DNA of 64,000 nucleotides. It comes from Nocardiopsis potens DSM 45234. Lineage in GTDB: Bacteria; Actinomycetota; Actinomycetes; Streptosporangiales; Streptosporangiaceae. The stretch is from positions 1 to 64,000 of the forward strand of contig NZ_ANBB01000049.1 in assembly GCF_000341105.1 (NCBI RefSeq). Reading direction: 5' to 3'. The number at the start of each line of letters is the position of its first letter. Position 1 is the stretch's first letter. This document shows positions 9,118 to 17,932 of the stretch, piece by piece. The notes under the pieces were generated by a model. It was not told the DNA's origin, ran no database searches, and worked only from the letters and a program-made list of their open reading frames with translations. A program made the position numbers and the translations under genes.

Positions 9118-9653
9118 CGGCGCCCCGCAGGCCGGCGGCTGTTCCGGGGCACGGACGGCCGGGAGCGGCGGCCCGGCCCCCGGCGCCTGCGCGGGCGGCC
9201 GCCCGCCGGACCGGCGCCGGGGCGTTCCGCGGACCTGCGGCGCGGTGCCGGGGGTTCGGACCGGGCGGGCGGCGCCCCTGCACGGGGGTCACCGCCCCGG
9301 ATGCGGGCCCCGAACGGTCGGGTGCTCATGCCCCGATTCGATCATGCGGGAGCCGCCGAAGGCGAGCGGGATCGACCCCCGCCGGGAGGGGGCCGCGGGA
9401 CCGGACTCCGGCTCCGCTCGCCGGGAACGGCGCGGGGCCCGCGCGGAAGCCGCTCGGGCCTGGTGCGCGGTGTCCGCTTCGGCCGTGACGGCGTGCCGCC
9501 CTGGATGCGGCGGAGTGCGGGGCCGGGTGGGGAGCCGGTGCCGCCCCGAGGGCCCGGAAGGGGCCCGGTGCCGGACCCGCGGGTCCAGCGCGGCGGTGGA
9601 GGCGGGGCGCCGGCGTCCGGCTAGGGTCGGCGCGGGGGAAGGGGAGGTGCCCG
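9118..9653. other. intergenic, nothing supported
   Basis: About 535 bp lie between the divergent AlkB and CorA genes. Frames here are biased, low-complexity and lack recognisable domains. I see no repeat array and no strong palindrome. The CorA promoter and a GGGGAGG ribosome site lie at its right end. Confidence 0.4.
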
Positions 9654-10802
9654 ATGCCGCGGAACAGCCGCCTCGACCTGCTGGCCGAGAGGCTGGCGGA
9701 GCAGCGGGAAGAGGGGACGGAGGCCGAGTCCGCCCCGGAGTTCCTGATGGCCCGCCGGCGGGAGCGGCGCCCGTCCGGGGCGGAGGGCGCGGTGGAGGCC
9801 TCGATCTACGTCCGCGGCGCGCCCGCGCCGCCGCCCGCGGACCCCGCCGACCCGGCCGAGGTCCGCCGCCGGTTGGAGGCGGAACCGGAGGCGGTGGCCT
9901 GGATCCGGATGGACCGGCCCTCCACCGGCCGGCTGATGGCCGCGGCCCGGGAGTTCGGCCTGCACGAGCTCGCCGTGGAGGACGCGATCGTCGCCCACCA
10001 GCGGCCCAAACTGGACCGGTACGGCGACACCCGGTTCGCCGTGCTGCGCGCGGCCGGCCCCGGCGGCGGCGCCGACGAGGTGCGCTTCAGCGAGGTGCAC
10101 GTGTTCACCGGGCCCCGGTTCGCCATCACCGTGCGGCACGGCGACGCCCCCGACCTGGAGGCGGTCCGCCGCCGGCTGGAGGGCGACCCGCAGCTGCTCG
10201 CGCTGGGCCCGCAGGCGGTGCTGTACGCGGTCGCCGACCGGGTGATCGACGACTACGCCCCGGCCGTGGCCCGGCTGGGCGAGGCCGCCGACGAGGTCGA
10301 GTCCCGGGTCTTCGCCGGGGACCCCGAGGCCTCCCCGCGGGTGCACCGGCTGCTCCGCGAGGTCATCCTCTTCCAGCGGGCCGCCGACCCGCTGCTCGAC
10401 GTGCTCCGCCGGGGCCTGGAGCAGGACGCCGGGGACGAGGAGCTCCGGCACCACCTGCGCGACGCCGCCGACCACGCCGAGGCCGTCGCCGAGCGCGTCG
10501 ACGGCCACCGCCAGCTGCTGCAGAACGTGCTCCAGGTCAACGCGACCCTCCTCTCACTGGAGCAGAACGAGAAGATGCGCCGCCTCACCGAGTCCGACGC
10601 CCGCCAGGCCGACAACGCCAAGAAGATCTCCGCCTGGGCCGCGATCCTCTTCGCCCCCTCGCTGATCGGCTCGGTCTACGGGATGAACTTCCGGCACATG
10701 CCGGAGCTGGGCTGGGCGCTGGGCTACCCGATGTCGCTGCTGCTGATGCTCGGCATCGGAGTCGGCCTGTACGCGCTGTTCAAGGTCCGCCGGTGGATGT
10801 GA
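9654..10802 (+). CDS. corA: CorA-family magnesium/divalent cation channel
   Basis: 382 residues with a long acidic and helical cytoplasmic N-terminal domain and two C-terminal transmembrane helices. The signature GMN motif (343-345, in VYGMNFRHMPE) closes the first helix and forms the selectivity filter; the positive tail KVRRWM follows the second helix. The family forms pentameric Mg2+/Co2+ channels. The start ATG is well supported by GGGGAGG about seven bases upstream. The first roughly 50 residues are extra, charged and probably disordered. It is monocistronic. Confidence 0.93.
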   Translation: MPRNSRLDLLAERLAEQREEGTEAESAPEFLMARRRERRPSGAEGAVEASIYVRGAPAPPPADPADPAEVRRRLEAEPEAVAWIRMDRPSTGRLMAAAREFGLHELAVEDAIVAHQRPKLDRYGDTRFAVLRAAGPGGGADEVRFSEVHVFTGPRFAITVRHGDAPDLEAVRRRLEGDPQLLALGPQAVLYAVADRVIDDYAPAVARLGEAADEVESRVFAGDPEASPRVHRLLREVILFQRAADPLLDVLRRGLEQDAGDEELRHHLRDAADHAEAVAERVDGHRQLLQNVLQVNATLLSLEQNEKMRRLTESDARQADNAKKISAWAAILFAPSLIGSVYGMNFRHMPELGWALGYPMSLLLMLGIGVGLYALFKVRRWM

Positions 10803-10848
10803 GGGCCGGGGGCGGGGGTGCGGCGGCGGGGCCGCCGGCCGCCCCGGG

Positions 10849-11535
10849 TCAGCCGATCGGCTGCGGCATGGCGGCCACCCGGTAGCCGAGCCGGATGGCG
10901 TCGCCGGTCGCGGGGTCGCCCAGCTCGACCCGCCAGCCCTCGGCGAACTGGTCGACGCCCTCGGCCATCGGGATGGTGCCGGAGATCAGCACGGTGCCGG
11001 GCAGCAGCTCGCCGCGCTCGCGCAGCACCTCGACCCAGTAGTCGGGGGTGAGCAGGTCGGCGAGGGTGCCGTCCTGGATCAGGGTCTCCTCGCCGCCGTG
11101 GGCGACCCAGGCGCGCAGGGTCAGCCCATCGATGCGCGGGCGCACGTCCTCCAGCCGCCAGGCGCGGCGGGCCAGCACGTCCGGGCCGGCGTTCTTGCTC
11201 CACGCCACCCCGTGCACCTCCAGCTCGCGGTCGGTGTGGTCGCAGGCGGCGGTCAGCAGCAGGTCGCCGCCGTCGTCGACGACCAGCGCCCACTCGGCCT
11301 CGCCGGAGGTCCGCCCGTGCTGGGCGTCCACCCGGTCGGTCTGCCGGGCGAGGTAGGGGGAGACGGGGTAGAGCGCGGGGACGGCCGAGGGGGCGGGCAC
11401 GCCGAGCTCGGCCAGCTCGGCGACGTGCGCGGCGACGTCCTCCTGGCTGCGCCCGGCGTATCCGGCGTTGAGCAGCCGCTCGACGGTGGCGATGCGGGTC
11501 GAGCCGTCGGGGAGCTCGAAGGAGAGTGCGGTCAC
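10849..11535 (-). CDS. DUF2848-family protein (FAH-like putative hydrolase)
   Basis: 228 residues matching the DUF2848 pattern: an N-terminal sheet-rich segment (LSFELPDGSTRIATVERLLN), a central LYPVSPYL motif and a C-terminal GTVLISGTIPM segment typical of fumarylacetoacetate-hydrolase-like folds. The activity of DUF2848 proteins is not established to my knowledge. GTG 11535 is preferred because GGAGG sits about seven bases upstream; the in-frame extension overlaps the promoter. It is divergent from the MFS gene at 11663, and the shared intergenic region holds a GntR operator, so it belongs to the 10.8-14.8 kb catabolic regulon. Confidence 0.8.
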   Translation of the reverse strand: MTALSFELPDGSTRIATVERLLNAGYAGRSQEDVAAHVAELAELGVPAPSAVPALYPVSPYLARQTDRVDAQHGRTSGEAEWALVVDDGGDLLLTAACDHTDRELEVHGVAWSKNAGPDVLARRAWRLEDVRPRIDGLTLRAWVAHGGEETLIQDGTLADLLTPDYWVEVLRERGELLPGTVLISGTIPMAEGVDQFAEGWRVELGDPATGDAIRLGYRVAAMPQPIG

Positions 11536-11597
11536 GGGGTGCCTCCACGGGGTGTCGAAAGTGGTCCCGGTCTCATGCGAGACTTGCGTACACGACC

Positions 11598-11616
11598 TGT
11601 ATACAATAAGTATGCC
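11598..11616. promoter_or_regulatory. GntR operator, divergent promoter copy
   Basis: The sequence TGTATAC, five bases, GTATGCC matches the perfect palindrome upstream of the GntR gene (14827-14845) with the same five-base centre and two mismatches in the right half. It lies between the divergent DUF2848 and MFS starts and can control both. I infer that the local GntR protein binds it. Confidence 0.65.
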
Positions 11617-11662
11617 GAAAGGTCGATGCGGCCCATTCGGACGTCGAGTAAGGACGGTTGGC

Positions 11663-13009
11663 ATGCAAGAATCCGCTCCGGCGGGGAAGTCCCCCTCCGC
11701 AGACCGCGGCGGTGCGCGCCGCGCGTTCGTCGCCAGCCTCGCCGGGACCTCGCTGGAGTGGTACGACTTCGCGATCTACTCGGTCGCGGCGGCCCTGGTC
11801 TTCGGCCACCTCTTCTTCCCCGCCGAAGACCCCTTCACCGGGACCCTCCTGGCCTTCTCCACCTACGCCGTCGGCTACGTCTCCCGCCCCCTCGGCGGCT
11901 TCCTGTTCGGCCGGCTCGGCGACCTGATCGGGCGGAAGAAGGTCCTGATCGCCACGCTGATCATGATCGGCGCCGCCACCGTGCTGATCGGCCTGCTCCC
12001 CTCCTACGGGACGATCGGCGTCGCCGCGCCGATCGCGCTGGTGCTGCTCCGCTTCGCCCAGGGCGTCGCGGTCGGCGGCGAGTGGGGCGGCGCCGTCCTG
12101 CTGTCCAGCGAGTTCGGCGACCCCAAGCGGCGCGGCTTCTACGCCTCGGCCGCGCAGATCGGCCCGCCGGTGGGCAACCTGCTGGCCAACGGCGTGCTGG
12201 GCGGGCTGGGCGCGCTGCTCACCGACGACCAGTTCCTCGACTGGGGCTGGCGGGTGGCGTTCCTGCTCTCCGGCGTGCTGGTCCTGTTCGGCCTGTGGAT
12301 CCGGGCCAAACTGGAGGAGACCCCGGTCTTCCAGGCGATCGAGGCCGAGCAGAAGCGGCCCGAGGCGCCGATCCGCGAGGTCTTCACCGAGCACCGCCGG
12401 GCCCTGGTCGCCGCGGTGCTCAGCCGCGTCGCCCCGGACGTGCTCTACGCGATGTTCACCGTGTTCGTGCTGACCTACGCCACCCTCGAACTCGGCATGG
12501 ACCGCGGCTCGGTGCTGGCCGCCGTGCTCATCGGCTCCTCCTGCCAGGTCCTCCTGATCCCGCTGGCCGGTGCGATCTCCGACCGGGTGGACCGGCGCCT
12601 GCTCTACGGGCTGGCCGCGGCCGCCGCCGCGGTGTGGCCGTTCGTGTTCTTCCCGATGATCGGCGGCGGGAACTGGTGGGCGCTGGCCGCCGGGGTGGTG
12701 GTCGGCCTGGCCGTCCACTCCTTCATGTACGGGCCGCAGGGCGCCTTCGTCTCCGAGCAGTTCCCGCCCCGGGTGCGCTACATCGGCTCCTCGCTGGCCT
12801 ACACCTTCGGCGGGCTGATCGGCGGCTCGATCGCGCCGCTGCTGTTCACCGCCCTGCTCGGCACCTACCACTCCTGGACGCCGCTGGCCTGCTACATCGC
12901 CGTCGCCGGCCTGCTCAGCATGCTGGGCCTGTGGCTGGGCCGCGGAGCCGGCCACGCCGAGGCCGAAGAGGAGGAGCTCGCCCCCGCCGAGGCGCGGGAC
13001 GCCTCCTGA
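11663..13009 (+). CDS. MFS metabolite:H+ symporter
   Basis: 448 residues with 12 predicted transmembrane helices. The N-terminal TSLEWYDFAIYSVAAALVF segment and the loop-2 GRLGDLIGRKK motif place it in the metabolite:H+ symporter group that imports organic acids and related solutes (citrate, 2-oxoglutarate, shikimate or proline/betaine types). AAGGAC stands seven bases before ATG 11663. It is followed after 35 bp by a nitrilase-type gene on the same strand. With the divergent DUF2848 gene and the nearby GntR repressor it forms an uptake-and-degradation unit. The substrate is not identifiable. Confidence 0.9.
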   Translation: MQESAPAGKSPSADRGGARRAFVASLAGTSLEWYDFAIYSVAAALVFGHLFFPAEDPFTGTLLAFSTYAVGYVSRPLGGFLFGRLGDLIGRKKVLIATLIMIGAATVLIGLLPSYGTIGVAAPIALVLLRFAQGVAVGGEWGGAVLLSSEFGDPKRRGFYASAAQIGPPVGNLLANGVLGGLGALLTDDQFLDWGWRVAFLLSGVLVLFGLWIRAKLEETPVFQAIEAEQKRPEAPIREVFTEHRRALVAAVLSRVAPDVLYAMFTVFVLTYATLELGMDRGSVLAAVLIGSSCQVLLIPLAGAISDRVDRRLLYGLAAAAAAVWPFVFFPMIGGGNWWALAAGVVVGLAVHSFMYGPQGAFVSEQFPPRVRYIGSSLAYTFGGLIGGSIAPLLFTALLGTYHSWTPLACYIAVAGLLSMLGLWLGRGAGHAEAEEEELAPAEARDAS

Positions 13010-13044
13010 CCACCCCGAACGCCCGACGACCCCGCGAGGAGAAC

Positions 13045-13866
13045 ATGCGCATCGCACTGGCCCAGATCAGCACCGGCCCCGACCCCGAGGCCAACCTGGA
13101 GCTCATCCGCGCCCGGACGGCGGAGGCGGCCCGGGCCGGGGCCCGCCTGGCGGTCTTCCCCGAGGCCGCGATGGCCTGCTTCGGCACGCCCCTGGCCGAA
13201 GCGGCCGAACCGCTGGACGGGCCGTGGGCGGCCGAGGTCCGGCGGATCGCCGAGGCGGAGGGGGTGGCCGTCGTCGCCGGCATGTTCACCCCGGGGGAGG
13301 GCGGCAGGGTGGCCAACACCCTGCTGGCCGCCGGGCCGGGCGTGCACGCCGGCTACGACAAGATCCACCTCTACGACGCGTTCGGCTACACCGAGTCCAG
13401 TGCGGTCGCCGCCGGGTCGCGCCCGGTGGCGATCGACCTGGACGGCGTCCGCATCGGCCTGGCCACCTGCTACGACGTGCGCTTCCCCGAACTGTTCCGG
13501 GCCTATGCCGACCTCGGCGCGCACGCGGTGCTGCTCGCCGCCTCCTGGGGCGCCGGGCCGGGCAAGCTCGAGCAGTGGCGGCTGCTCACCCGGGCGCGGG
13601 CGCTGGACGCCACCCTCTGGGTGGCCGCGGTGGACCAGGCCGACCCGGAGGCCGCGGGCGTGCGGGTCCCCGACCCGGCCGCCCCGACCGGCATCGGGCA
13701 CAGCGCGCTGATCGGCCCGGACGGGACGGTGCGCGAGGAGCTCGGCGCCGGCCCCGGCCTGCTCGTCGCCGACATCGACCCCGACGAGGTGCGCCGGGTC
13801 CGCGACGCGCTGCCGGTACTGGCCAACCGCCGCCCCGACGCCCTGGCCCCGCCGACCGCCGGATAG
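13045..13866 (+). CDS. carbon-nitrogen hydrolase (nitrilase superfamily)
   Basis: 273 residues with the nitrilase-superfamily triad in order: E40 (AVFPEAAM), K106 (YDKIHLYDAFG) and C142 (LATCYDVRFPEL). The CYDVRFPEL context is that of amidase/omega-amidase/Nit1-2-like branches rather than true nitrilases. It hydrolyses a non-peptide C-N bond, probably an amide made or imported within this pathway. A GAGGAG site precedes ATG 13045. Its position 35 bp behind the MFS importer implies co-transcription under the GntR operator. The exact substrate is unknown. Confidence 0.9.
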   Translation: MRIALAQISTGPDPEANLELIRARTAEAARAGARLAVFPEAAMACFGTPLAEAAEPLDGPWAAEVRRIAEAEGVAVVAGMFTPGEGGRVANTLLAAGPGVHAGYDKIHLYDAFGYTESSAVAAGSRPVAIDLDGVRIGLATCYDVRFPELFRAYADLGAHAVLLAASWGAGPGKLEQWRLLTRARALDATLWVAAVDQADPEAAGVRVPDPAAPTGIGHSALIGPDGTVREELGAGPGLLVADIDPDEVRRVRDALPVLANRRPDALAPPTAG

Positions 13867-14177
13867 CGCGCGGCCGGGGCCCGGCCCGTCCGGCGCTCGC
13901 CCGCGCCTCCTCCGCCCCGAGAGGGGAGCGGGGGAGGGCCGGGCCGTGCTCGGACCGGAGGGGCGGGGAGCCGGAGGAGGCGGTCCCGGCCGCCGCCCGC
14001 TCCGAGCGGACGGGAAAGGGGGCGGCGTTCTGCGATCCGCGCCTCCCGCCCGGCGGCCGGGTCGAACCGGGAGCGGGCCCGCCCTCCCGGGGCGGGCGCT
14101 CCTCCGTCTCCGCCCTTCCGCCAGGCGGTGCCCGAGCGGGGCGGGAGCCCGGCCGGCGGCGCCCCGGGCCCGGCCGG
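13867..14177. other. intergenic, nothing supported
   Basis: About 310 GC-rich bases lie between convergent nitrilase and GntR genes. I see no gene, no repeat of the window's families and no strong terminator hairpin. Confidence 0.4.
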
Positions 14178-14804
14178 TCAGCCGGCGAGCAGGACGCCGC
14201 GGGTGCTGCCCAGGTGGGCGTCGATGGCGGCGTGCGCGGCCGCGACGTCCCCGGCGGCCAGGGCGTCCAGGATCGCCCGGTGCTCGGCGATCACCTCCTG
14301 GCGACGGCCCGGGGCGCTGTACAGCGCGACCATCCCGGCCCTGATCTGCCGGCTGCGCAGCCCGTCGTAGTGCCGTTCGAGCAGGGAGTTGCCCACCGCC
14401 CGCACCACCGCGGAGTGGAACCGGTGGTCCACGTCGATGAACTCGCGGGACCGGTCGGCGTCCATCAGGTCGCCCTGCTCCTCCAGTAGCCGCTCCAGCT
14501 CCCGCACCGGGACCGCGTCGTGCTCCACCACGTACTGCGCGGCGTAGCGCTCCACGATGCCGCGCAGCTCCATCAGCTCGCCGATCTCCCGGGCGGTCAG
14601 CCGGGCGATGTGCGCGCCGCGCTTGGGCACCAGGCTGATCAGGTCCTCGGCGGCCAGCAGGAGCAGCGCCTCCCGGATGGGCGTGCGGGACACCCCGATC
14701 GTGTCCGCGATCTCCTGCTCGGAGAGGAACCGCCCCTGCATCTCGGGGTCGGTGAGCACGGTCTCCTTGAGGTACTCGTAGGCTTTCTCGCGGCCGGAGG
14801 CCAA
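14178..14804 (-). CDS. GntR-family (FCD/FadR subfamily) repressor
   Basis: 208 residues from a TTG start at 14804, placed six bases after GGGGGAG. A longer frame reaches 14885 but would translate through the operator. The N-terminal winged helix contains SEQEIADTIGVSRTPIREAL, the GntR hallmark. The remainder is an all-helical FCD ligand-binding domain with metal-type residues (DVDHRFHSAV, HRAILDAL). A perfect 19-bp palindrome just upstream implies autoregulation, and a second copy precedes the DUF2848/MFS promoters. FCD regulators usually sense carboxylate metabolites, which fits the linked MFS importer. Confidence 0.9.
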   Translation of the reverse strand: MASGREKAYEYLKETVLTDPEMQGRFLSEQEIADTIGVSRTPIREALLLLAAEDLISLVPKRGAHIARLTAREIGELMELRGIVERYAAQYVVEHDAVPVRELERLLEEQGDLMDADRSREFIDVDHRFHSAVVRAVGNSLLERHYDGLRSRQIRAGMVALYSAPGRRQEVIAEHRAILDALAAGDVAAAHAAIDAHLGSTRGVLLAG

Positions 14805-14826
14805 GGCCCGCTCCCCCTCGTCATCT

Positions 14827-14845
14827 TGTATACGGATCGTATACA
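14827..14845. promoter_or_regulatory. GntR operator, autoregulatory copy
   Basis: The perfect palindrome TGTATAC-GGATC-GTATACA lies some 20 bases upstream of the GntR start, overlapping its likely promoter. A second copy with the same spacing lies at 11598-11616. TGTATAC-like half-sites are typical of FCD-type GntR regulators. Confidence 0.75.
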
Positions 14846-14977
14846 GAGCGTACCATCGGCCGCACCGCCCCGCGGCCCTCCCCACGGCGAGGATCTCGAC
14901 GCCGGGGCCTTATCGGAGCGCGGTGGTTTCCAGTGTCCGCTGCAACACCGCACACCAGAGGAGCAGGAGGGGGACCG

Positions 14978-15250
14978 GGTGGTCGGTCGGGTGCGGCGCA
15001 TCGCGGAGTGCAGGTCAAGGCGGGCGGCGAAGGCGGAAGGGGGACCGGCCGGTCGGTCGGGTGCGGCGCATCGCGGAGCGAAGGTCCAAGCAGGCGGCGA
15101 CGGCAGCGGTAGGGACGGGGCGCGAGTGTCACCCGGGTGCGGCGTCTCGCGGGGTCGGGGTTCAGGTGGGCAGCGACGGCGGCAGTGGGCACCGGCTGGT
15201 CGGTCGGGTGCGGGAGAGCGGGTCAGGGCGGTCGAGGTGGGCCGGGGTGG
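14978..15250 (-). repeat. degenerate GC-rich repeat array, block B (inverted)
   Basis: Three to four units of the same family as block A occur here in reverse complement, for example the shared GGTCGGTCGGGTGCGGCGCA segments at about 14981 and 15051. The array therefore faces block C (15820-16235), with about 570 bp of unrelated sequence between them. No frame looks coding. Confidence 0.7.
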
Positions 15251-15671
15251 CGGGTTCGCCGTTCCCGCGTTGCCTCGGGCGCCGGGGCCGGCTGCCGGGA
15301 AACCACCGCACCTCCCTGACCTGGGTGAATACGCAGGGTGATGGAAGGGTAGGGCGCCCTGCGCACCGCGAGAGCACCCCGGTGATTCCCGGGCGCGCAT
15401 CCCGGCCCGGATCGGCCCCCGGGAGGCCTGAATCGCCCTGATCGGGCTGGTGGTGGAGGGTTCGAGCCGCCCGGAAGACCGTAAAGCAGGGGGCCGGAAC
15501 CCGGGAAGGGGCGGCGCGGGGGCGAGATGTCGCTTTTGCTCTGCCGGGAGGGCCCGCCCTGGCCACTCTGGGTGATCGGCGAGGGGGCGGCGGGGGCTTC
15601 GGGGCCTACTACTCGCTGGTAGATGTAATCGGGGTGCCGCCGTGGTGCGCAGGGCGCTCCCACTTCTGCTC
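15251..15671. other. intergenic spacer between inverted repeat arrays
   Basis: About 420 bp without a convincing gene. A GGGTTCGAG sequence near 15459 resembles a tRNA T-loop, but no D-arm, anticodon arm or acceptor stem can be built around it. The stretch is somewhat less GC-extreme near 15605-15640 (CTACTACTCGCTGGTAGATG). No function can be assigned. Confidence 0.4.
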
Positions 15672-15721
15672 GTTCCCCGCCGCGAATCGGGCATATGGGG
15701 ATAAGGCCCCCTGGTGGGTCG
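15672..15721 (+). repeat. 50-bp head element, copy B
   Basis: Matches 21-70 in 45 of 50 positions, with the same orientation and the same relationship to a downstream GC-rich repeat array. The conserved core includes CGCGAATCGGGCATA and GGATAAGG. This level of conservation in noncoding DNA 15.6 kb away indicates a dispersed element rather than chance. Confidence 0.75.
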
Positions 15722-15819
15722 GGGCAGGCGGGCCCGCTCCCTGCGCCGGGGCGCCGCCCCTCCCGCCGGGACCACGCGCCGCCCTTGGCCGGTGAACGCG
15801 GCGCTCACCCCCTCCCGCC

Positions 15820-16235
15820 CTCGCCGCCCGCTTGAACCCCCGCTTCGCGAGGCGCCGCGCTCGGGCGACCGCCTTGGCCCCGTCCCTGCCTGTGCCGTCG
15901 CCGCCCGCTTGAGCCGTCCCCCCGTGGGGTGCCGCGCTGGACCGACCGGCCGGTTGCCCCCTTCCCGCCTTCGCCGCCCGCTTGAACCCCTGCTCCGCGA
16001 GGCGCCGCGCTCGGGCGACCGCCTTGGCCCCGTCCCTGCCTGTGCCGTCGCCGCCCGCTTGAGCCGTCCCCCCGTGGGGTGCCGCGCTGGACCGACCGGC
16101 CGGTTGCCCCCTTCCCGCCTTCGCCGCCCGCTTGAACCCCTGCTCCGCGAGGCGCCGCGCTCGGGCGACCGCCTTGGCCCCGTCCCTGCCTGTGCCGTCG
16201 CCGCCCGCTTGGACCCCTGCTCTGCGGGGCGGCGC
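15820..16235 (+). repeat. 150-bp tandem repeat array, block C
   Basis: A 150-bp unit is repeated about 2.7 times with near identity; CTTGAACCCC recurs at 15831, 15981 and 16131. Each unit consists of two diverged halves of about 75 bp, both starting CGCCGCCCGCTTGA, so the family's basic unit is the same as in blocks A and B. Because 150 is a multiple of three, open frames run through it, but their products are low-complexity. It ends about 40 bp before the stop codon of the VWA gene. Confidence 0.85.
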
Positions 16236-16274
16236 GCTCGACTGAGATGCCCGGCGTTCGGGGAAGGGGCGCTC

Positions 16275-17501
16275 TCACCCCCGGGCCGCCTGCTCCCGGT
16301 CGGCCCACTCCGGCAGCGGGCGCCCCTCGATCGCGGCGGCCATCAGGTCGGGGAAGCGGTCCGGGGAGCACGCGAAAGCGGGGATCCCCAGCGCGGCCAG
16401 GGCCGCGGCGTTGGCCCGGTCGTAGCGGGGCGCCCCCTCGTCGGAGAGCGCGAGCACCGCGACCACCTGCACCCCGGAGGACTTCAGCGCGCCCGCGCGC
16501 CGGACCATGTCCTCCGCGGACCCGCCCTCGCGCAGGTCGCTGACGAGCACCAGCACCGTCTCGGCGGGCCGCCGGACGAGGCCAGCGCAGTAGGCCAGCG
16601 CCCGGTTGACGTCGGTGCCCCCGTCCAGCGAGGTGCCGAAGAGCACGTCCACCGGGTCGGAGAGCAGGCCGGTCAGATCGGCCACCGAGGTGTCGAAGGC
16701 GACGAAGGAGGTGCGCAGCGCACGCACCGACGCGAGGACCGCGCCGAACACCCCGGCATAGACCAGCGAGGCGGCCATCGACGCACTCTGGTCGACGGCC
16801 AGCACCACGTCGCGCCGGACCCCGCCGGCCCGCCGGGCCCGCCCGACCAGGGTCTCCGGGACCACCGTGCCCCGGTCCGGAAGCCGGTGCCGCAGGTTGC
16901 GGCGGATGGTCGCGGGCCAGTCCACGTCGGCGGCACGGCGCGGGCGCTCCGCGCGCGCGGAGCGGTCCAGCGCGCCGTGCACCGCGGCGCGGGTCCGCTG
17001 CGCCAGCCGCTCCTCCAGCTCGGCGGCGACCCGGCGGACCACGGTGCGCGCCGACTCCCGGGCCCGGTCCGGCAGCGCCTCGCGCAGCGAGAGCAGCGCC
17101 GCGGCCAGGTGCACGTCGGCGCGGACCGCCTCGACCAGGTCCGGCTCCAGCAGCATCCGCCGAAGCCCCAGCCGGTCCAGCGCGTCGGCCTGTATCACCT
17201 GCACGACCCCGGGCGGGAAGAGCTCCCGGATGTCGCCGAGCCAGCGCGCCACCCCCGGCGCCGACTCGCCCAGCGACCCCGGCCCGTCGCGCTCCTCCCC
17301 GGCGCCGCCGGCACCGCCGTAGAGCAGGCCGAGGGCGGCGTCCATGCGCGCGCCGCCCCCGCCCGGCGCCCCGGGCGGCCCCAGCTCCCCTTCGGCGGCC
17401 CCGCCGAGCACCAGCCGCCACCGGCGCAGCCGCTCCCGCTCCCGGTCCGCGTGCACCCCGGATCCGGATCCCGTCTCCTGCTCCACGTCCGCTTCCACCA
17501 C
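16275..17501 (-). CDS. VWA-domain (CoxE-like) protein of a MoxR/VWA system
   Basis: 408 residues from GTG 17501, preceded by GAGGGGGG. The C-terminal half is a von Willebrand A domain with a complete MIDAS: D237-Q-S-A-S (VLAVDQSASM), the threonine in DGGTDVNRAL and the aspartate in LVSDLREGG. The N-terminal half is helical, as in CoxE-like partners of MoxR ATPases. Such pairs are thought to act as metal- or cofactor-insertion or remodelling chaperones. It is the last gene of the row SWIM, DUF5691, AAA, DUF5682, VWA, separated from DUF5682 by 431 bp. Confidence 0.88.
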   Translation of the reverse strand: MVEADVEQETGSGSGVHADRERERLRRWRLVLGGAAEGELGPPGAPGGGGARMDAALGLLYGGAGGAGEERDGPGSLGESAPGVARWLGDIRELFPPGVVQVIQADALDRLGLRRMLLEPDLVEAVRADVHLAAALLSLREALPDRARESARTVVRRVAAELEERLAQRTRAAVHGALDRSARAERPRRAADVDWPATIRRNLRHRLPDRGTVVPETLVGRARRAGGVRRDVVLAVDQSASMAASLVYAGVFGAVLASVRALRTSFVAFDTSVADLTGLLSDPVDVLFGTSLDGGTDVNRALAYCAGLVRRPAETVLVLVSDLREGGSAEDMVRRAGALKSSGVQVVAVLALSDEGAPRYDRANAAALAALGIPAFACSPDRFPDLMAAAIEGRPLPEWADREQAARG

Positions 17502-17932
17502 GTCCCCCCCTCTGCGGCGGAATCCGCTCCGCCACCTTGGATCCGCCACCTCGACCGTTCGAGGCCGCCGCGCGGCCCCGGCGCACCTCCGGGTCGGCGG
17601 CCCCGTGCACGCCTGGCCCCTGCGCAGCGGGGACCCCCGGGGGAAGGGCGGCCCGCTGCCGCCTCCGGCGCGCGCTCCGCACGGGTGCGCCGGGAAGCGC
17701 GAGCGCGGTACCGGCCCAGGCCCTGCGGGGCGTTCGCCGGGGATCCGCATGCGCCGGTGACGGCCGCCCCCGCGGCACGGCCCGGGGAGGGCGGCCCCGC
17801 TGTACCTCCGGTCTTCCAGGTGAGGGGCGGGGACGCGGCCGGCAGGCCTCCCCGGTGCTCCGGGCCGGAAGGGGCCTGCGGATGCGCGGCCGCCGTCCTC
17901 GGGCGAGGCCTGCGGTCCCGCAGTGCCGCCGT
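17502..17932. other. gap inside the MoxR/VWA row
   Basis: 431 bp separate the DUF5682 stop and the VWA start. Frames are low-complexity on both strands. A palindromic segment GGCGGAATCCGCTCCGCC lies at 17516-17533. No gene is supported, and the VWA gene may have its own promoter here. Confidence 0.4.

Noticed and set aside
15440-15490. tRNA-like GGTTCGAG element near 15459
   Set aside because: The stem around the TTCGA loop does not pair and no D-arm, anticodon arm or acceptor stem can be built.
15820-16235. CRISPR array
   Set aside because: Repeats are contiguous 150-bp tandem units with no unique spacers and no cas genes nearby.
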